NCBI RefSeq assembly: GCF_014697025.1
Contig: NZ_JACJRC010000001.1
Location: 744,001-808,000, forward strand
DNA: 64,000 bases
From: Alkalinema sp. FACHB-956
GTDB taxonomy: Bacteria > Cyanobacteriota > Cyanobacteriia > Leptolyngbyales > Leptolyngbyaceae
Reading direction: 5' to 3'
The notes beneath the pieces were generated by a model. It had not been told where the DNA came from, ran no database searches, and saw nothing but the letters and a program-made list of their open reading frames with translations. Both the position numbers and the translations under genes were made by a program. Of this stretch, positions 15,615 to 24,460 are shown in pieces. Positions within the stretch are counted from its first letter, which is position 1. Each line of letters starts with the position of its first letter.

Positions 15615-17684
15615 TTAGTCAGATGAGTGAATTGATTCAATAATCGGCTCGAAAGAACCTTTGACATATCTCTTAAGCCACCAACCTGAAAGAGTGCCAT
15701 ACTTCAATGTTACCTGCTGCTCAAAAAGTTCTTTTACAGTTTTAATCCATTCTGCTTCATCTTTTAACTTGTTATTGAGGGAGCCTGACTGATATCTTTC
15801 TTTCAATGCATCAAAGATTATTCCTGCTGTCTTCCTTGGCATTGCTACGACTTTATCAACAAATTCTTGGGAATCAATAAGATGTAAAATAGGGATGGTT
15901 GCATAGTTTTCTAATGTCTCAAAGTTACTTCCCCCAATACTGGGATTAGGTATGGTGACTTCAGAAAAAAACTGTCTTGGGTCTGTCTGAACGAGTTTCA
16001 GAAGATATTGAGCATAACTAATTTTGTCATGCTCATACTTTGCTATTTCATATTGATTCGCAGCAGCTATAAGATCTTTAAAATCATCAGAATTCTCGCA
16101 AAGATATGCATACCTGGCATAGGATCTATTTTCGCCGCGATTTAATTGCCCTACTGGACGTTCAGATAGTTTCCATCCATCTCTTGCATCTTGCAGAATT
16201 GATCTAGCTTGATCTACAACAATTTTTGCTTCAGGAAACGGTGAATTGATTCCTTCTTGAATGCAAAAAAGAAATACTCCAGCTACATGCAATAGCTCTC
16301 CAACATTTTCAAAGCCAAAATCAGAATCAAAATCAGATTTTAAAAAACGCTTCTCGATCGAAGTCAGAAGTTCACAAAACCTGTTATCTTCCAGATTAGA
16401 TAAATCTAGTATTTCTAACCAATCGGGAACTTCTTCTTTATAAAAGTAAGATGTCTTTCTTATTGACTGATTAATCAAATCACACGAGATTTTCCCATCG
16501 TAAATTATTTCTTTCCACAGGTAGTCATCAATTAAATGTTCCTGTCTACGAAAATGTTCTTCGTATTTTTTCGCCAGTTGAGATACACTACTTTTGGAGT
16601 TGTCATCGACAAAAGAATGTAAAGCCTTTATAAATTCCTGGAGTTGCTCCCTGTGTAACCCACTTCGAGATTCGTAAATAAGAATGATATGGAGTTTTGC
16701 TAGATAACTGATGACTTTCTGTTTCTGTTCCTCTTTATTTTCCTTGTGTAAGTCTTTCAAGAGTTCTTGAAGCTTAATTTCATGATATAAACGTTCAAAT
16801 TCGCGAATTGCCTGTTTTAGGTGTCGGAGGTTCTGTGATTTTGACTTCTCGTGCAATTGTAAAATATCATTTTTCATTTTTTTCAACAAAGCGCGAACTT
16901 CCCCACAAGAGATTTGGCTGATGAAATTATCTAGTGCTTGTGAAGCACATGATTCAAATCTTAATGTATGTCCAACAAGCTTTTCTTTAATCGATGTATA
17001 TGTTGTGGGTGATTGAGCCTGTAAAGGATTCAGAGCTTCTTTTAATTCTTTTTCTTGTGACCTGCTTACTCGAGTTGGTTGGAGATATGGTGTCGTTTGC
17101 GACTCTTTTTCTTGTGGTTGGATATCACTAAGCTGAGACTGTCTTTGTAAATCTTCTCGTTTTTTAAGCTCTTCTTCGTTCGCAATGAGAATGACTCGAC
17201 ACATTTCATGTTCAACTAGCTCATTGATGTAACCAAAAAGCTCAGCTTGATCAATTTTGCATCTTTCTAAATCATCGAAAACAATAATCTTATTAGTCAA
17301 ATTTGTCAGCAATTCTTTAATTCCTAAGGATGCATGAGTCGGCTTAACAGAAAACGACAAATCAGGAGACTGTCGAACTGTTAAGCTAATCAGATTACTC
17401 ATTAGTCCACTGACCAAACGGACTCCTGGAGAATTCAAAGATGGAAAGAGTTCAGTAAAAAATATATTTTCAATCTCTTCTTTCTTTGAAATGCCAAATA
17501 AGCTGGCATAGATATATTGATCCTTAACATTTTTGTTTGTCTTCAGATACTCCTTCACAAGATAGGTTTTTCCACAGCCCCATGGCCCTGTCAATAGAAC
17601 GGCATAACCTGGGTTGTCCAGCTTGACATAGTAGTCCAGGAACTTTAGAACATCCTCATTCGTTGTGGTCATGTGATTCATCAT
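15615..17684 (-). CDS. KAP-family P-loop NTPase
   Basis: 689 residues. The P-loop is GPWGCGKT (residues 33-40) and the Walker B region is IIVFDDLERC (about 133-142), followed by a GYINELVEHEMCRVILIANE stretch; this arrangement is that of KAP NTPases. Between about 200 and 330 the protein is very polar and coiled-coil-like. KAP proteins are often membrane-linked and several serve in phage defence, but no membrane helix is evident here. The gene is strongly AT-rich compared with the neighbours, suggesting horizontal gain. Two ATGs (17684 and 17681) and a third at 17672 are possible starts. Role in defence is inferred from family and from the company of STAND and TA-like genes. Confidence 0.78.
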   Translation of the reverse strand: MMNHMTTTNEDVLKFLDYYVKLDNPGYAVLLTGPWGCGKTYLVKEYLKTNKNVKDQYIYASLFGISKKEEIENIFFTELFPSLNSPGVRLVSGLMSNLISLTVRQSPDLSFSVKPTHASLGIKELLTNLTNKIIVFDDLERCKIDQAELFGYINELVEHEMCRVILIANEEELKKREDLQRQSQLSDIQPQEKESQTTPYLQPTRVSRSQEKELKEALNPLQAQSPTTYTSIKEKLVGHTLRFESCASQALDNFISQISCGEVRALLKKMKNDILQLHEKSKSQNLRHLKQAIREFERLYHEIKLQELLKDLHKENKEEQKQKVISYLAKLHIILIYESRSGLHREQLQEFIKALHSFVDDNSKSSVSQLAKKYEEHFRRQEHLIDDYLWKEIIYDGKISCDLINQSIRKTSYFYKEEVPDWLEILDLSNLEDNRFCELLTSIEKRFLKSDFDSDFGFENVGELLHVAGVFLFCIQEGINSPFPEAKIVVDQARSILQDARDGWKLSERPVGQLNRGENRSYARYAYLCENSDDFKDLIAAANQYEIAKYEHDKISYAQYLLKLVQTDPRQFFSEVTIPNPSIGGSNFETLENYATIPILHLIDSQEFVDKVVAMPRKTAGIIFDALKERYQSGSLNNKLKDEAEWIKTVKELFEQQVTLKYGTLSGWWLKRYVKGSFEPIIESIHSSD

Positions 17685-17732
17685 CTCTTGTATGGATTGA
17701 TGTATTGCTCACTCAATCTTTATCTCTGAAAA

Positions 17733-18218
17733 TTAATCCCACCAATCGCGGGTTCCTGGTTGGCTTAAATCCACCACCTCCCGATCGGGACACTGATCAA
17801 CCCCCTCCGGCACCCCATAGGGATGCATCCCACACACCAGCAAATTCCCCCCATACACCTGCCCGTGGAAATGCTTGCACCCCCGACACACCGGATGCAA
17901 ATCCTCACTCAAATCAAACTGAATCAACCCCTCCCCCACCGTCGCCGCATCCGACCCCGGCGGCTCCAACAAATCCGCGATCGACAACCCAAACAACGGA
18001 TTCAAAATCCCATTCAAAAACGGCTCCAACTCCGTATCCAGAACCGCCTCCACCTGCCCCTTCACCTGCGACTGCAACTGACTCACCGCATCCTCCGACA
18101 GATCCAGCAGCTCATCCACCGTCTCCGCCATCTCCTGCGACACCTCCAACACCAACTCCGTCACCTGCTCCGTAATGCCCTCGATCGCCGCCGCCAAATC
18201 CCGTTGCCAGTCACTCAT
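17733..18218 (-). CDS. Hypothetical protein with C-terminal four-cysteine cluster
   Basis: 161 residues from the ATG at 18218. The first ~75 residues are an acidic amphipathic helix (repeated E/D with V, L, A), then a short hydrophobic hinge, and finally a Cys-rich end: C-R-G-C-K-H-F-H, then C-G-M-H-P-Y-G, then Q-C-P-D. The Cys and His spacing suggests a small zinc or iron site. I recognise it as a conserved cyanobacterial protein without known function. An in-frame extension up to 18287 lacks a ribosome site. Third codon positions are extremely C-rich, unlike the AT-rich KAP gene just downstream on the same strand. Confidence 0.6.
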   Translation of the reverse strand: MSDWQRDLAAAIEGITEQVTELVLEVSQEMAETVDELLDLSEDAVSQLQSQVKGQVEAVLDTELEPFLNGILNPLFGLSIADLLEPPGSDAATVGEGLIQFDLSEDLHPVCRGCKHFHGQVYGGNLLVCGMHPYGVPEGVDQCPDREVVDLSQPGTRDWWD

Positions 18219-18657
18219 ATCCCTACCCTTCGATCGGAATGACCCATAAAAATTCAAACCCCAGCCCCCCCGCAGCCATCCAGGCAAACCTCACCCACCC
18301 AGACCCAGCCACCGAAGAACTTGGACAGATCATAGCGTTTTCCTCCCAGAAGCGTTAACCCAGCGATCCCTTCCCCCAGAACCCTGCATTCCCGGTTCAC
18401 TTTGAGGGGATACTAGATAAGGTTCATTGCAACCTCAGTAGATCGCCAAGTGGATTGAGATCCCCCTATCTGCCGTAAAATTCGATCCCCCCTAACTCCC
18501 CTTAAAAAAGGGGGAATTAGAACAAGGGAAACAAAAGCTTCAAAGTCCCCCTTATTAAGGGGGATTTAGGGGGATCCAACCCACCCTAGCGACGAACTAT
18601 TCGACCTACTGACCCTCACTCCCATTGACGTAATTCGTGCGATCGCAGACAAACTCC
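18219..18657. repeat. Intergenic region with palindromic CCCCCT/AGGGGG repeats
   Basis: From about 18466 to 18583 the region contains two nested inverted repeats: CTCCCCTT/AAGGGGGA around 18502 and CCCCCTT/AAGGGGG around 18556, each flanked by GATCCCCC or GGGGGATC. A related block follows the nitrilase gene at 19475-19665. These are typical cyanobacterial REP/MITE-like palindromes. The rest of the region shows nothing recognisable. Confidence 0.6.
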
Positions 18658-19470
18658 ATGAAATCCTACCTAGCGGCTGCCATTCAAATGACCAGTGTGC
18701 CCGATCTGAAAAAGAATCTGGCCCAGGCTGAAGAACTCATCGACCTCGCAGTGCGACGCGGCGCAGAACTCATTGGCCTCCCCGAAAACTTTTCCTTCCT
18801 CGGAGACGAAGCCGCCAAAATCGACCAAGCCGAAGCGATCGCCACCGAAAGCGAAAAATTCCTCAAAATCATGGCGCAGCGCTACCAAGTCACCATCCTT
18901 GGCGGCGGCTACCCCGTTTCCGCAGGCGACGGCAAAGTCTACAACACCGCCCTCCTCGTTGATATCGACGGCCAAGAAGCTGCCCGCTACGAAAAAGCCC
19001 ACCTCTTCGACGTCAACGTCCCCGACGGCAACACCTACCTCGAATCCGCCACCGTCGTCCCCGGCACCAAATTGCCCGCCATCTACCCCTCCAAAGACTT
19101 CGGCAACCTCGGCCTCTCCATCTGCTACGACGTTCGCTTCCCAGAACTCTTCCGCCACCTCTCCCAAAAAGGCGCAGATGTCATCTTCGTCCCCGCCGCC
19201 TTCACCGCCTACACCGGAAAAGACCACTGGCAAGTCCTGCTACAAGCCCGCGCGATCGAAAACACCTGCTACATCATCGCCCCCGCCCAAACCGGCTGGC
19301 ACAACAGCATCCGCCAATCCCACGGCCACGCCCTCATCATCGACCCCTGGGGCACCGTCCTCTCCGACGCAGGCACCGAACCCGGCTTCGCGATCGCGGA
19401 AATCAACCCCACCCGCATCCAGCAAGTCCGCCGACAAATGCCCTCCCTACAACACCGCGTCTTCGTGTAA
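18658..19470 (+). CDS. Nit1-type carbon-nitrogen hydrolase (deaminated glutathione amidase-like)
   Basis: 270 residues from ATG 18658. The nitrilase triad is visible: Glu43 in GLPENFSF, Lys113 in YEKAHLFD, Cys156 in LSICYDVRFPEL. The stretch DHWQVLLQARAIENTCYIIA, the SHGHALIIDPWG motif and the FQ/LQHR end match the Nit1 branch, which removes the amide from deaminated glutathione, a metabolite-repair step in the cytosol. Exact substrate is an inference from branch similarity. A GTG at 18637 is an alternative start. The gene is flanked on both sides by related palindromic repeats and has strong C preference in third positions. Confidence 0.85.
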   Translation: MKSYLAAAIQMTSVPDLKKNLAQAEELIDLAVRRGAELIGLPENFSFLGDEAAKIDQAEAIATESEKFLKIMAQRYQVTILGGGYPVSAGDGKVYNTALLVDIDGQEAARYEKAHLFDVNVPDGNTYLESATVVPGTKLPAIYPSKDFGNLGLSICYDVRFPELFRHLSQKGADVIFVPAAFTAYTGKDHWQVLLQARAIENTCYIIAPAQTGWHNSIRQSHGHALIIDPWGTVLSDAGTEPGFAIAEINPTRIQQVRRQMPSLQHRVFV

Positions 19471-19474
19471 GTCG

Positions 19475-19665
19475 ATCCCCCTAAATCCCCCTACCCTTCG
19501 GGAAGCAGAGCTACAAAAGAGGGACTTTGAGAGAATGGTTGATTTTTGAACCAATATCATCGTTTTTCGCCCCTTTTCCAGTTCCCCCCTTTTTAAGGGG
19601 GGGTAGGGGGGATCTGCCTTGTTAAGGCGGATCTTGAAAGAGGCCAAGGGGGGATCTGCCCTCTT
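19475..19665. repeat. Palindromic CCCCCT/AGGGGG repeats after the nitrilase gene
   Basis: Starts five bases past the stop codon with GATCCCCCTAAATCCCCCT and includes a CCCCCCTTTTTAAGGGGGG palindrome near 19587-19605 and two GGGGGGATCTGCC copies. Same family as the block at 18466-18583. The palindrome may act as a terminator. Confidence 0.6.
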
Positions 19666-19737
19666 TAAATTTGTTCCCACCCCAAAATTTAGCCATACTA
19701 GGGTGTTCAGACTCGGTTGTGTGACATTGGTGTGATC

Positions 19738-21213
19738 ATGCCAACAGCAAGTCCTTTATTGAATCTCCTTAGTCAACCTTCAAGTCAACCCACACTGGGT
19801 TTTGCGCAAGTGGGTTTTGCGCAAGATGGGTTACCCTCGTCCCTGCTGGCCGCCGTGCAATCCACCGCACCAGCCCTCGCGGAAACCGTGACTGAATCTG
19901 CCTCTGCGGATCCCTCCTTAGTCCTGGCAGCCGTTTTACTGAGCCTCGTGGTCATCTATCTGGCCAGCAAACTCGGCGGCGAAATCTGCGATCGCATTAA
20001 CCTGCCACCCGTCCTCGGCGAATTAGTCGCTGGAGTGCTCGTGGGCATCTCCGCCCTGCATTTGCTGATCTTCCCCGGCCAAGGCATCGACGCCAGCATG
20101 TCGCTGATCATGCAACTGCTCCAAGGCTCTACGGCAATGAGCCTGCCGGAACTGCAAGCCACCTTCGAAGCCCAAAGCGAAGTCATTTCCGTCCTGTCGG
20201 AACTGGGCGTCGTCATCCTACTTTTCGAAATTGGCCTCGAATCTAACCTCAAGGAACTGCTCAAGGTCGGGGTTCAGGCCACGATCGTCGCGGTCGTCGG
20301 CGTTGTCGTCCCCTTTGGCCTCGGCACCGCAGGCTTGATGAGCTTCTTCGGCGTCGCGGCCATTCCCGCCATCTTTGCCGGAGCCGCCCTCACCGCCACC
20401 AGCATCGGCATCACCGCCAAAGTGCTATCCGAACTGGGGCGTCTCACCTCGCGGGAAGGCCAAATCATCGTCGGTGCGGCAGTCATGGATGATGTCCTCG
20501 GCATTATCGTCCTAGCCGTCGTTGGCGGTCTGGTCAAAACGGGCGAAATTCAAATCAGCAACGTTATCTATCTGATCGTCAGTGCCGCCGTTTTCCTGGT
20601 GGGTGGCGTCTGGGCCGGACGGCTGTTCATGCCCTTCTTCCTGTCCCTCGTAGCCAACCTCAAGACCCGAGGCCAACTGCTGATCAGTTCTCTCATCTTT
20701 GCCTTCACCCTGTCCTACATTGGCGCAGTCATCCAACTGGAAGCCATCCTAGGCGCGTTCATCGCCGGGTTGATTCTGGCCGAAACCGATCGCCGCAAGG
20801 AATTGGAAGAACAGGTCATCCCGATCGCCGATATGCTGGTGCCCGTCTTCTTCGTTGTCGTCGGAGCCAGAACCGATGTCAGCGTCCTGAATCCCTTTAA
20901 CCCCAGCAACCGAGAAGGCTTAATTATTGCCGCCTTTCTGATCGTCGTCGCGATCGTCGGTAAGGTTGTCACCGGCTTTACCGTCTTTGGGCAACCGGGC
21001 ATCAATCGACTGGCGATCGGCGTCGGCATGATTCCCCGAGGCGAAGTGGGCCTAGTCTTTGCCGCCTACGGGGCCAGCAGCGGCGTCCTGAATGCGTCCT
21101 TACAAGCGGCTATCATCGTCATGGTGATTTTGACCACCTTCCTGGCTCCGCCCCTGTTGCGCCTCGTGTTTGCCAGCAGCCTAACGCCAGAACTCACCAG
21201 TCAAGCTGACTAG
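19738..21213 (+). CDS. Cation:proton antiporter, CPA2 family
   Basis: About 491 residues from ATG 19738 (GTG at 19717 is possible). A Gln/Ala-rich N-terminal tail containing a duplicated GFAQ unit precedes 12-13 hydrophobic segments. The CPA2 signature is visible: LPPVLGELVAGVLVG near residue 90, LLFEIGLESNLKEL near 155, and the later AFIAGLILAETDRRKELE stretch. Such proteins exchange Na+ or K+ for protons across the plasma or thylakoid membrane. There is no C-terminal TrkA-N domain, so the NapA-like rather than the KefB-like form is favoured. A strong intrinsic terminator follows at 21254. Confidence 0.88.
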   Translation: MPTASPLLNLLSQPSSQPTLGFAQVGFAQDGLPSSLLAAVQSTAPALAETVTESASADPSLVLAAVLLSLVVIYLASKLGGEICDRINLPPVLGELVAGVLVGISALHLLIFPGQGIDASMSLIMQLLQGSTAMSLPELQATFEAQSEVISVLSELGVVILLFEIGLESNLKELLKVGVQATIVAVVGVVVPFGLGTAGLMSFFGVAAIPAIFAGAALTATSIGITAKVLSELGRLTSREGQIIVGAAVMDDVLGIIVLAVVGGLVKTGEIQISNVIYLIVSAAVFLVGGVWAGRLFMPFFLSLVANLKTRGQLLISSLIFAFTLSYIGAVIQLEAILGAFIAGLILAETDRRKELEEQVIPIADMLVPVFFVVVGARTDVSVLNPFNPSNREGLIIAAFLIVVAIVGKVVTGFTVFGQPGINRLAIGVGMIPRGEVGLVFAAYGASSGVLNASLQAAIIVMVILTTFLAPPLLRLVFASSLTPELTSQAD

Positions 21214-21253
21214 CCCAATCTTTATCCCAACTTTGGAAACATCAATTTCTACG

Positions 21254-21295
21254 ATCGCGTCGCAGAGCCATGAGTGCATTCGACGCGATTTTTTT
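21254..21295 (+). terminator. Intrinsic terminator of the antiporter gene
   Basis: Perfect 9-bp stem ATCGCGTCG (21254-21262) with CGACGCGAT (21281-21289), 18-nt loop, then seven T. The rest of the 385-base gap to the amidase gene (21296-21598) shows no gene I can support. Confidence 0.85.
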
Positions 21296-21598
21296 AGGAC
21301 GTTTTCGGCCCATTCCTCCGGACGAACCGTCCAGAAAGCTCGATTTGGTTGGGAAAGAGGATAGCGAGCTGGGCGCAAACCTGGCTGGTTGGCAACGGGC
21401 GATTCTTCAGAAATTGTGATAACGTGTACCACGGTTTTGATCCCTCGTGATACCTGCTAGGGGGTACACCCAGACCATCGATCATCCCAGCCATCTACTA
21501 AGTTTCGCTATTCTCCTATTGCTTTTCATCATTCGTCATTCAATCTTTCCCGTTTTCTCTCGTGTTGGTTTTCTCCGCAGACCTCTGCTCGAAGCACC

Positions 21599-23419
21599 AT
21601 GAAGCGTAAGATCTCTTTCTACTTTTTGCTAGCAGTCTTCTCTTTTCTGATCTCAGCCCTCCCAGCCCAGGCCGGACGGCTTTTGCAATGGCGGTTTGAT
21701 GTTCGCAGCAGCCAACTGGAGTTTAGTACTGAGGATGGCGTGCAGCCCCGTGCGCAATTTATTACCAACCCAGGCCGCTTGGTGATCGATCTCCCAGGGA
21801 CGGTGTTTGGTCGCAAGCAATTAATCGAACCCGTGACGGGCCAACAGGGAGTCCAGTCCCTGCGGGTCGGCCAGTTTGATCCTCAGACCGCGCGGATTGT
21901 CTTGGAATTGGTTCCTGGCTATTCGATCGATCCCACCCAGGTCATTTTTGAAGGCGTGACACCGCGCCAATGGCGGGTGAAGCTGCCTCCAGTGAGATTT
22001 GTCGGCACCGAAGCTTCCAATACGATTAACCTGCCGCCGACCCAAAGCAGCCCACCCAGCCAGTCTCCCTTGCCCAGCATTGCCCGCACCCAGGTGCAAT
22101 CGGTACGCATCACGGGCGATGGCTTTTACCTGCGCACCACGGGCACACCGCCCCTGCCCCAGGTCACCCGCAGCAACGATCGTCGGCAAGTCTATGTCGA
22201 TCTGCCCGCCACGAGTCTGTCCCCCAGCCTCAGCCCTCGGGATCTGATCGTCAATCAGCGGGGCGTCAGTCGCGCCCAGATCAGCCAACTGTCCGGCAAT
22301 CCCCCGATCGCTCGCTTGGTGCTGAATGTGCAGCCCGATGGAGCCGATTGGCAGGCCAGCTACAGCAACTTGGGCGGGGTGGTCGTGATTCCCAAACTAC
22401 CGGACAGTGGGCCAATCGGTACCAATAATCCCCGACCCCGCGACGAAGCCCAGGAACCCCGATCCACCAGCCTCGCGACGATTCAGGCCGTGGATTTAGA
22501 AGGCGATCGCATCGTTGTTCGGGCCAACCAGCGCCTGACCTATACGGGAACCTGGGATCGCCTCACCGGAGCCTACCGCATTCTCATTCCCAGCAGCCAG
22601 TTCGATCGCAATGTGCGGGGGCCACGATTAGCGGTCAACAGCCCTGTCATGCAGATTAGACTGCGGCAGGACAACGCCCAGACGAGTTCCATTTTGGTTA
22701 CCCCAGCGGCTGGCATCCAGATTGGTGAACTGAACCAGCCCAACGCCCAAACCGTGACGTTACAACTGCGGCGTGGCCTGTCCACGGTGCCCCCCATGCC
22801 CTCCAATCCCGGCACCCAAATCCCCGTCCCGCCCCCGAAGCAAGTGCCCACCCCCACCATTCCTCGGGTTCCGGCAGGGCAAGTGGTGGTGGTCATTGAT
22901 CCCGGCCATGGCGGCCCCGATCCCGGTGCCGTTGGCATCGGCGGCATCCAGGAAAAGGAAATCGTCCTGGATATTAGTCGTCAGGTGGCGGGCATCCTAC
23001 AGCAACAGGGTGTCTCGGTGGTGATGACCCGCCAGGATGATATTGACTTGGATTTGCAACCTCGGGTGGACATTGCGGAGCAGGTTCGCGCCACGGTGTT
23101 TGTCAGCATCCACGCCAATGCCATCAGCATGAGCCGCCCCGATATCAGTGGTTTGGAAACCTACTACTACGACAGTGGGCTGGGGCTAGCGCAGTCGATT
23201 CACCGCAGTGTGATCGAGGTCACGGGCGCGCGCGATCGCGGCGTGCGGAAGGCGCGTTTCTACGTGATTCGCAGGACCAGTATGCCTTCGGTGTTGGTGG
23301 AAACGGGATTTGTCACCGGGCAGGAGGATGCCTCCCGCTTGGCCACTTCGGGCTATCGGCGGCAGATGGCAGAAGGAATTGCCCGTGGTATTCTGCTCTA
23401 CATTCGAGGTGGTGGCTAG
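21599..23419 (+). CDS. amiC: N-acetylmuramoyl-L-alanine amidase with AMIN domains (AmiC-like)
   Basis: 606 residues. A signal peptide (1-25, ending ALPAQA) exports it to the periplasm. Residues ~27-125 are an AMIN domain that localises the enzyme to the septal cell wall; related AMIN-like segments follow around 165-270 and 295-395, then a Pro-rich linker. The Amidase_3 domain (about 428-605) has all zinc and catalytic residues: His437 (DPGHGG), Glu452 (IQEKE), His505 (SIHAN), Glu568 (VETGF). It cleaves the bond between muramic acid and the stem peptide during cell separation; in filamentous cyanobacteria such amidases drill the septal nanopores. murI follows after 64 bases on the same strand, probably one operon. 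Confidence 0.92.
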   Translation: MKRKISFYFLLAVFSFLISALPAQAGRLLQWRFDVRSSQLEFSTEDGVQPRAQFITNPGRLVIDLPGTVFGRKQLIEPVTGQQGVQSLRVGQFDPQTARIVLELVPGYSIDPTQVIFEGVTPRQWRVKLPPVRFVGTEASNTINLPPTQSSPPSQSPLPSIARTQVQSVRITGDGFYLRTTGTPPLPQVTRSNDRRQVYVDLPATSLSPSLSPRDLIVNQRGVSRAQISQLSGNPPIARLVLNVQPDGADWQASYSNLGGVVVIPKLPDSGPIGTNNPRPRDEAQEPRSTSLATIQAVDLEGDRIVVRANQRLTYTGTWDRLTGAYRILIPSSQFDRNVRGPRLAVNSPVMQIRLRQDNAQTSSILVTPAAGIQIGELNQPNAQTVTLQLRRGLSTVPPMPSNPGTQIPVPPPKQVPTPTIPRVPAGQVVVVIDPGHGGPDPGAVGIGGIQEKEIVLDISRQVAGILQQQGVSVVMTRQDDIDLDLQPRVDIAEQVRATVFVSIHANAISMSRPDISGLETYYYDSGLGLAQSIHRSVIEVTGARDRGVRKARFYVIRRTSMPSVLVETGFVTGQEDASRLATSGYRRQMAEGIARGILLYIRGGG

Positions 23420-23483
23420 GGATGGGTTCGCCATTTTCAAGAAACCATTCCCCTGATATAACTATCGGTACCGTGTGTGAGGA

Positions 23484-24362
23484 TTGTGTGTGAGGAGCCT
23501 GAATTCAGCCTTTGACCCTGCGGCATCTCTGTTAGCGCTGGGCCACCAGAGCAACCTGCCGATCGGGGTGTTTGACAGTGGTGTGGGGGGCTTGACGGTT
23601 TTGCGGGAGATTTACCGTCAGTTACCCCATGAGTCGGTTTTGTACTTTGGGGATACGGCCCGTTTGCCCTACGGCACCCGCAGCCGAGAGGAAATTCTCC
23701 AGTTTGTCCATGAAATTTTGAACTGGATGCTGGGGCGTGGGGTCAAGATGGTGATCATGGCCTGCAATACCAGTTCGGCGCTGGCTTTGCAGGAAGTGCG
23801 ATCGCAGTACAACATTCCCATCCTGGGGGTGATCCAGCCCGGTGCCCAAGCCGCCGCGCAGGTGGGACAGCGCATTGGGGTGATTGCAACGCCCGCCACT
23901 GCGAAAAGTAATGCCTATCGATCGGCGATCGTGGATGCCGATCCCAACGCAGCAGTGTGGCAGGTGGGCTGTCCGGAGTTTGTGCCGCTGATTGAGGCCA
24001 ACCGAGTCCAGGATCCGGAAACCTATGCCGTGGCCCAGGGTTACCTAGAACCCTTGATTCAAAACCAGATTGATACCCTGGTCTATGGTTGCACCCACTA
24101 CCCCCACCTTGCGCCGGTGCTGCGATCGATCCTGCCCAGTACCGTGCAGTTGGTTGATCCAGCGGTGCATACGGCCAAAGTTGCCGGGGAAGAACTCGAA
24201 CGCTTGAACCTGCGCAATCTCCATGCGGCGTTGCCCACGCAGTTCTATGTCAGTGGCGATCCCGCTCCGTTTGTGAGACTATCGCGCCAGTGGCTAGGCT
24301 TTACGCCGACGGTGCAGCATGTTTCCCTCCCGGAACTTATGGAAGCGGCCCAAGCGGCCTAG
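23484..24362 (+). CDS. murI: Glutamate racemase
   Basis: 292 residues. It makes D-glutamate for peptidoglycan. Both catalytic cysteines are present: Cys94 in IMACNTSSAL and Cys203 in YGCTHYPHL; the FDSGVGGLTVLREI motif begins near residue 30. The N-terminal ~24 residues before LPIGVFDSG are longer than usual, so a later start is possible, but no ATG lies there; the GTG at 23484 is used. It follows the amidase gene, a grouping of cell-wall genes common in cyanobacteria. Confidence 0.94.
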   Translation: MCVRSLNSAFDPAASLLALGHQSNLPIGVFDSGVGGLTVLREIYRQLPHESVLYFGDTARLPYGTRSREEILQFVHEILNWMLGRGVKMVIMACNTSSALALQEVRSQYNIPILGVIQPGAQAAAQVGQRIGVIATPATAKSNAYRSAIVDADPNAAVWQVGCPEFVPLIEANRVQDPETYAVAQGYLEPLIQNQIDTLVYGCTHYPHLAPVLRSILPSTVQLVDPAVHTAKVAGEELERLNLRNLHAALPTQFYVSGDPAPFVRLSRQWLGFTPTVQHVSLPELMEAAQAA

Positions 24363-24418
24363 TCCCGTGCCCCTCAACCTAATCAGGGGGATTTCAACCC
24401 AGGAATCTCCCCCTCTGA

Positions 24419-24454
24419 TTGATGTACTCGTTGATGTACCCGTTGATGTACCCG
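24419..24454 (+). repeat. 12-bp tandem repeat, three copies
   Basis: TTGATGTACYCG recurs at 24419, 24431 and 24443, between murI and the convergent FHA-CHAT gene. A CAGGGGGA/TCCCCCTCTG hairpin lies just before it (about 24382-24418) and may terminate one or both genes. Confidence 0.55.
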
Positions 24455-24460
24455 CTGGAT

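Noticed and set aside
17663-18175. 170-codon Pro/Thr-rich plus-strand frame
   Set aside because: Shadow of the cysteine-cluster gene on the minus strand; the composition reflects its C-rich codons.
18773-19549. 258-codon frame on the same strand as the nitrilase
   Set aside because: It is Pro/Ser/Thr low-complexity sequence caused by C-rich third positions of the real gene in another frame, which has a full catalytic triad.
21181-21432. 83-codon minus-strand frame between antiporter and amidase
   Set aside because: It overlaps the antiporter 3' end and a strong terminator hairpin, and shows no domain.
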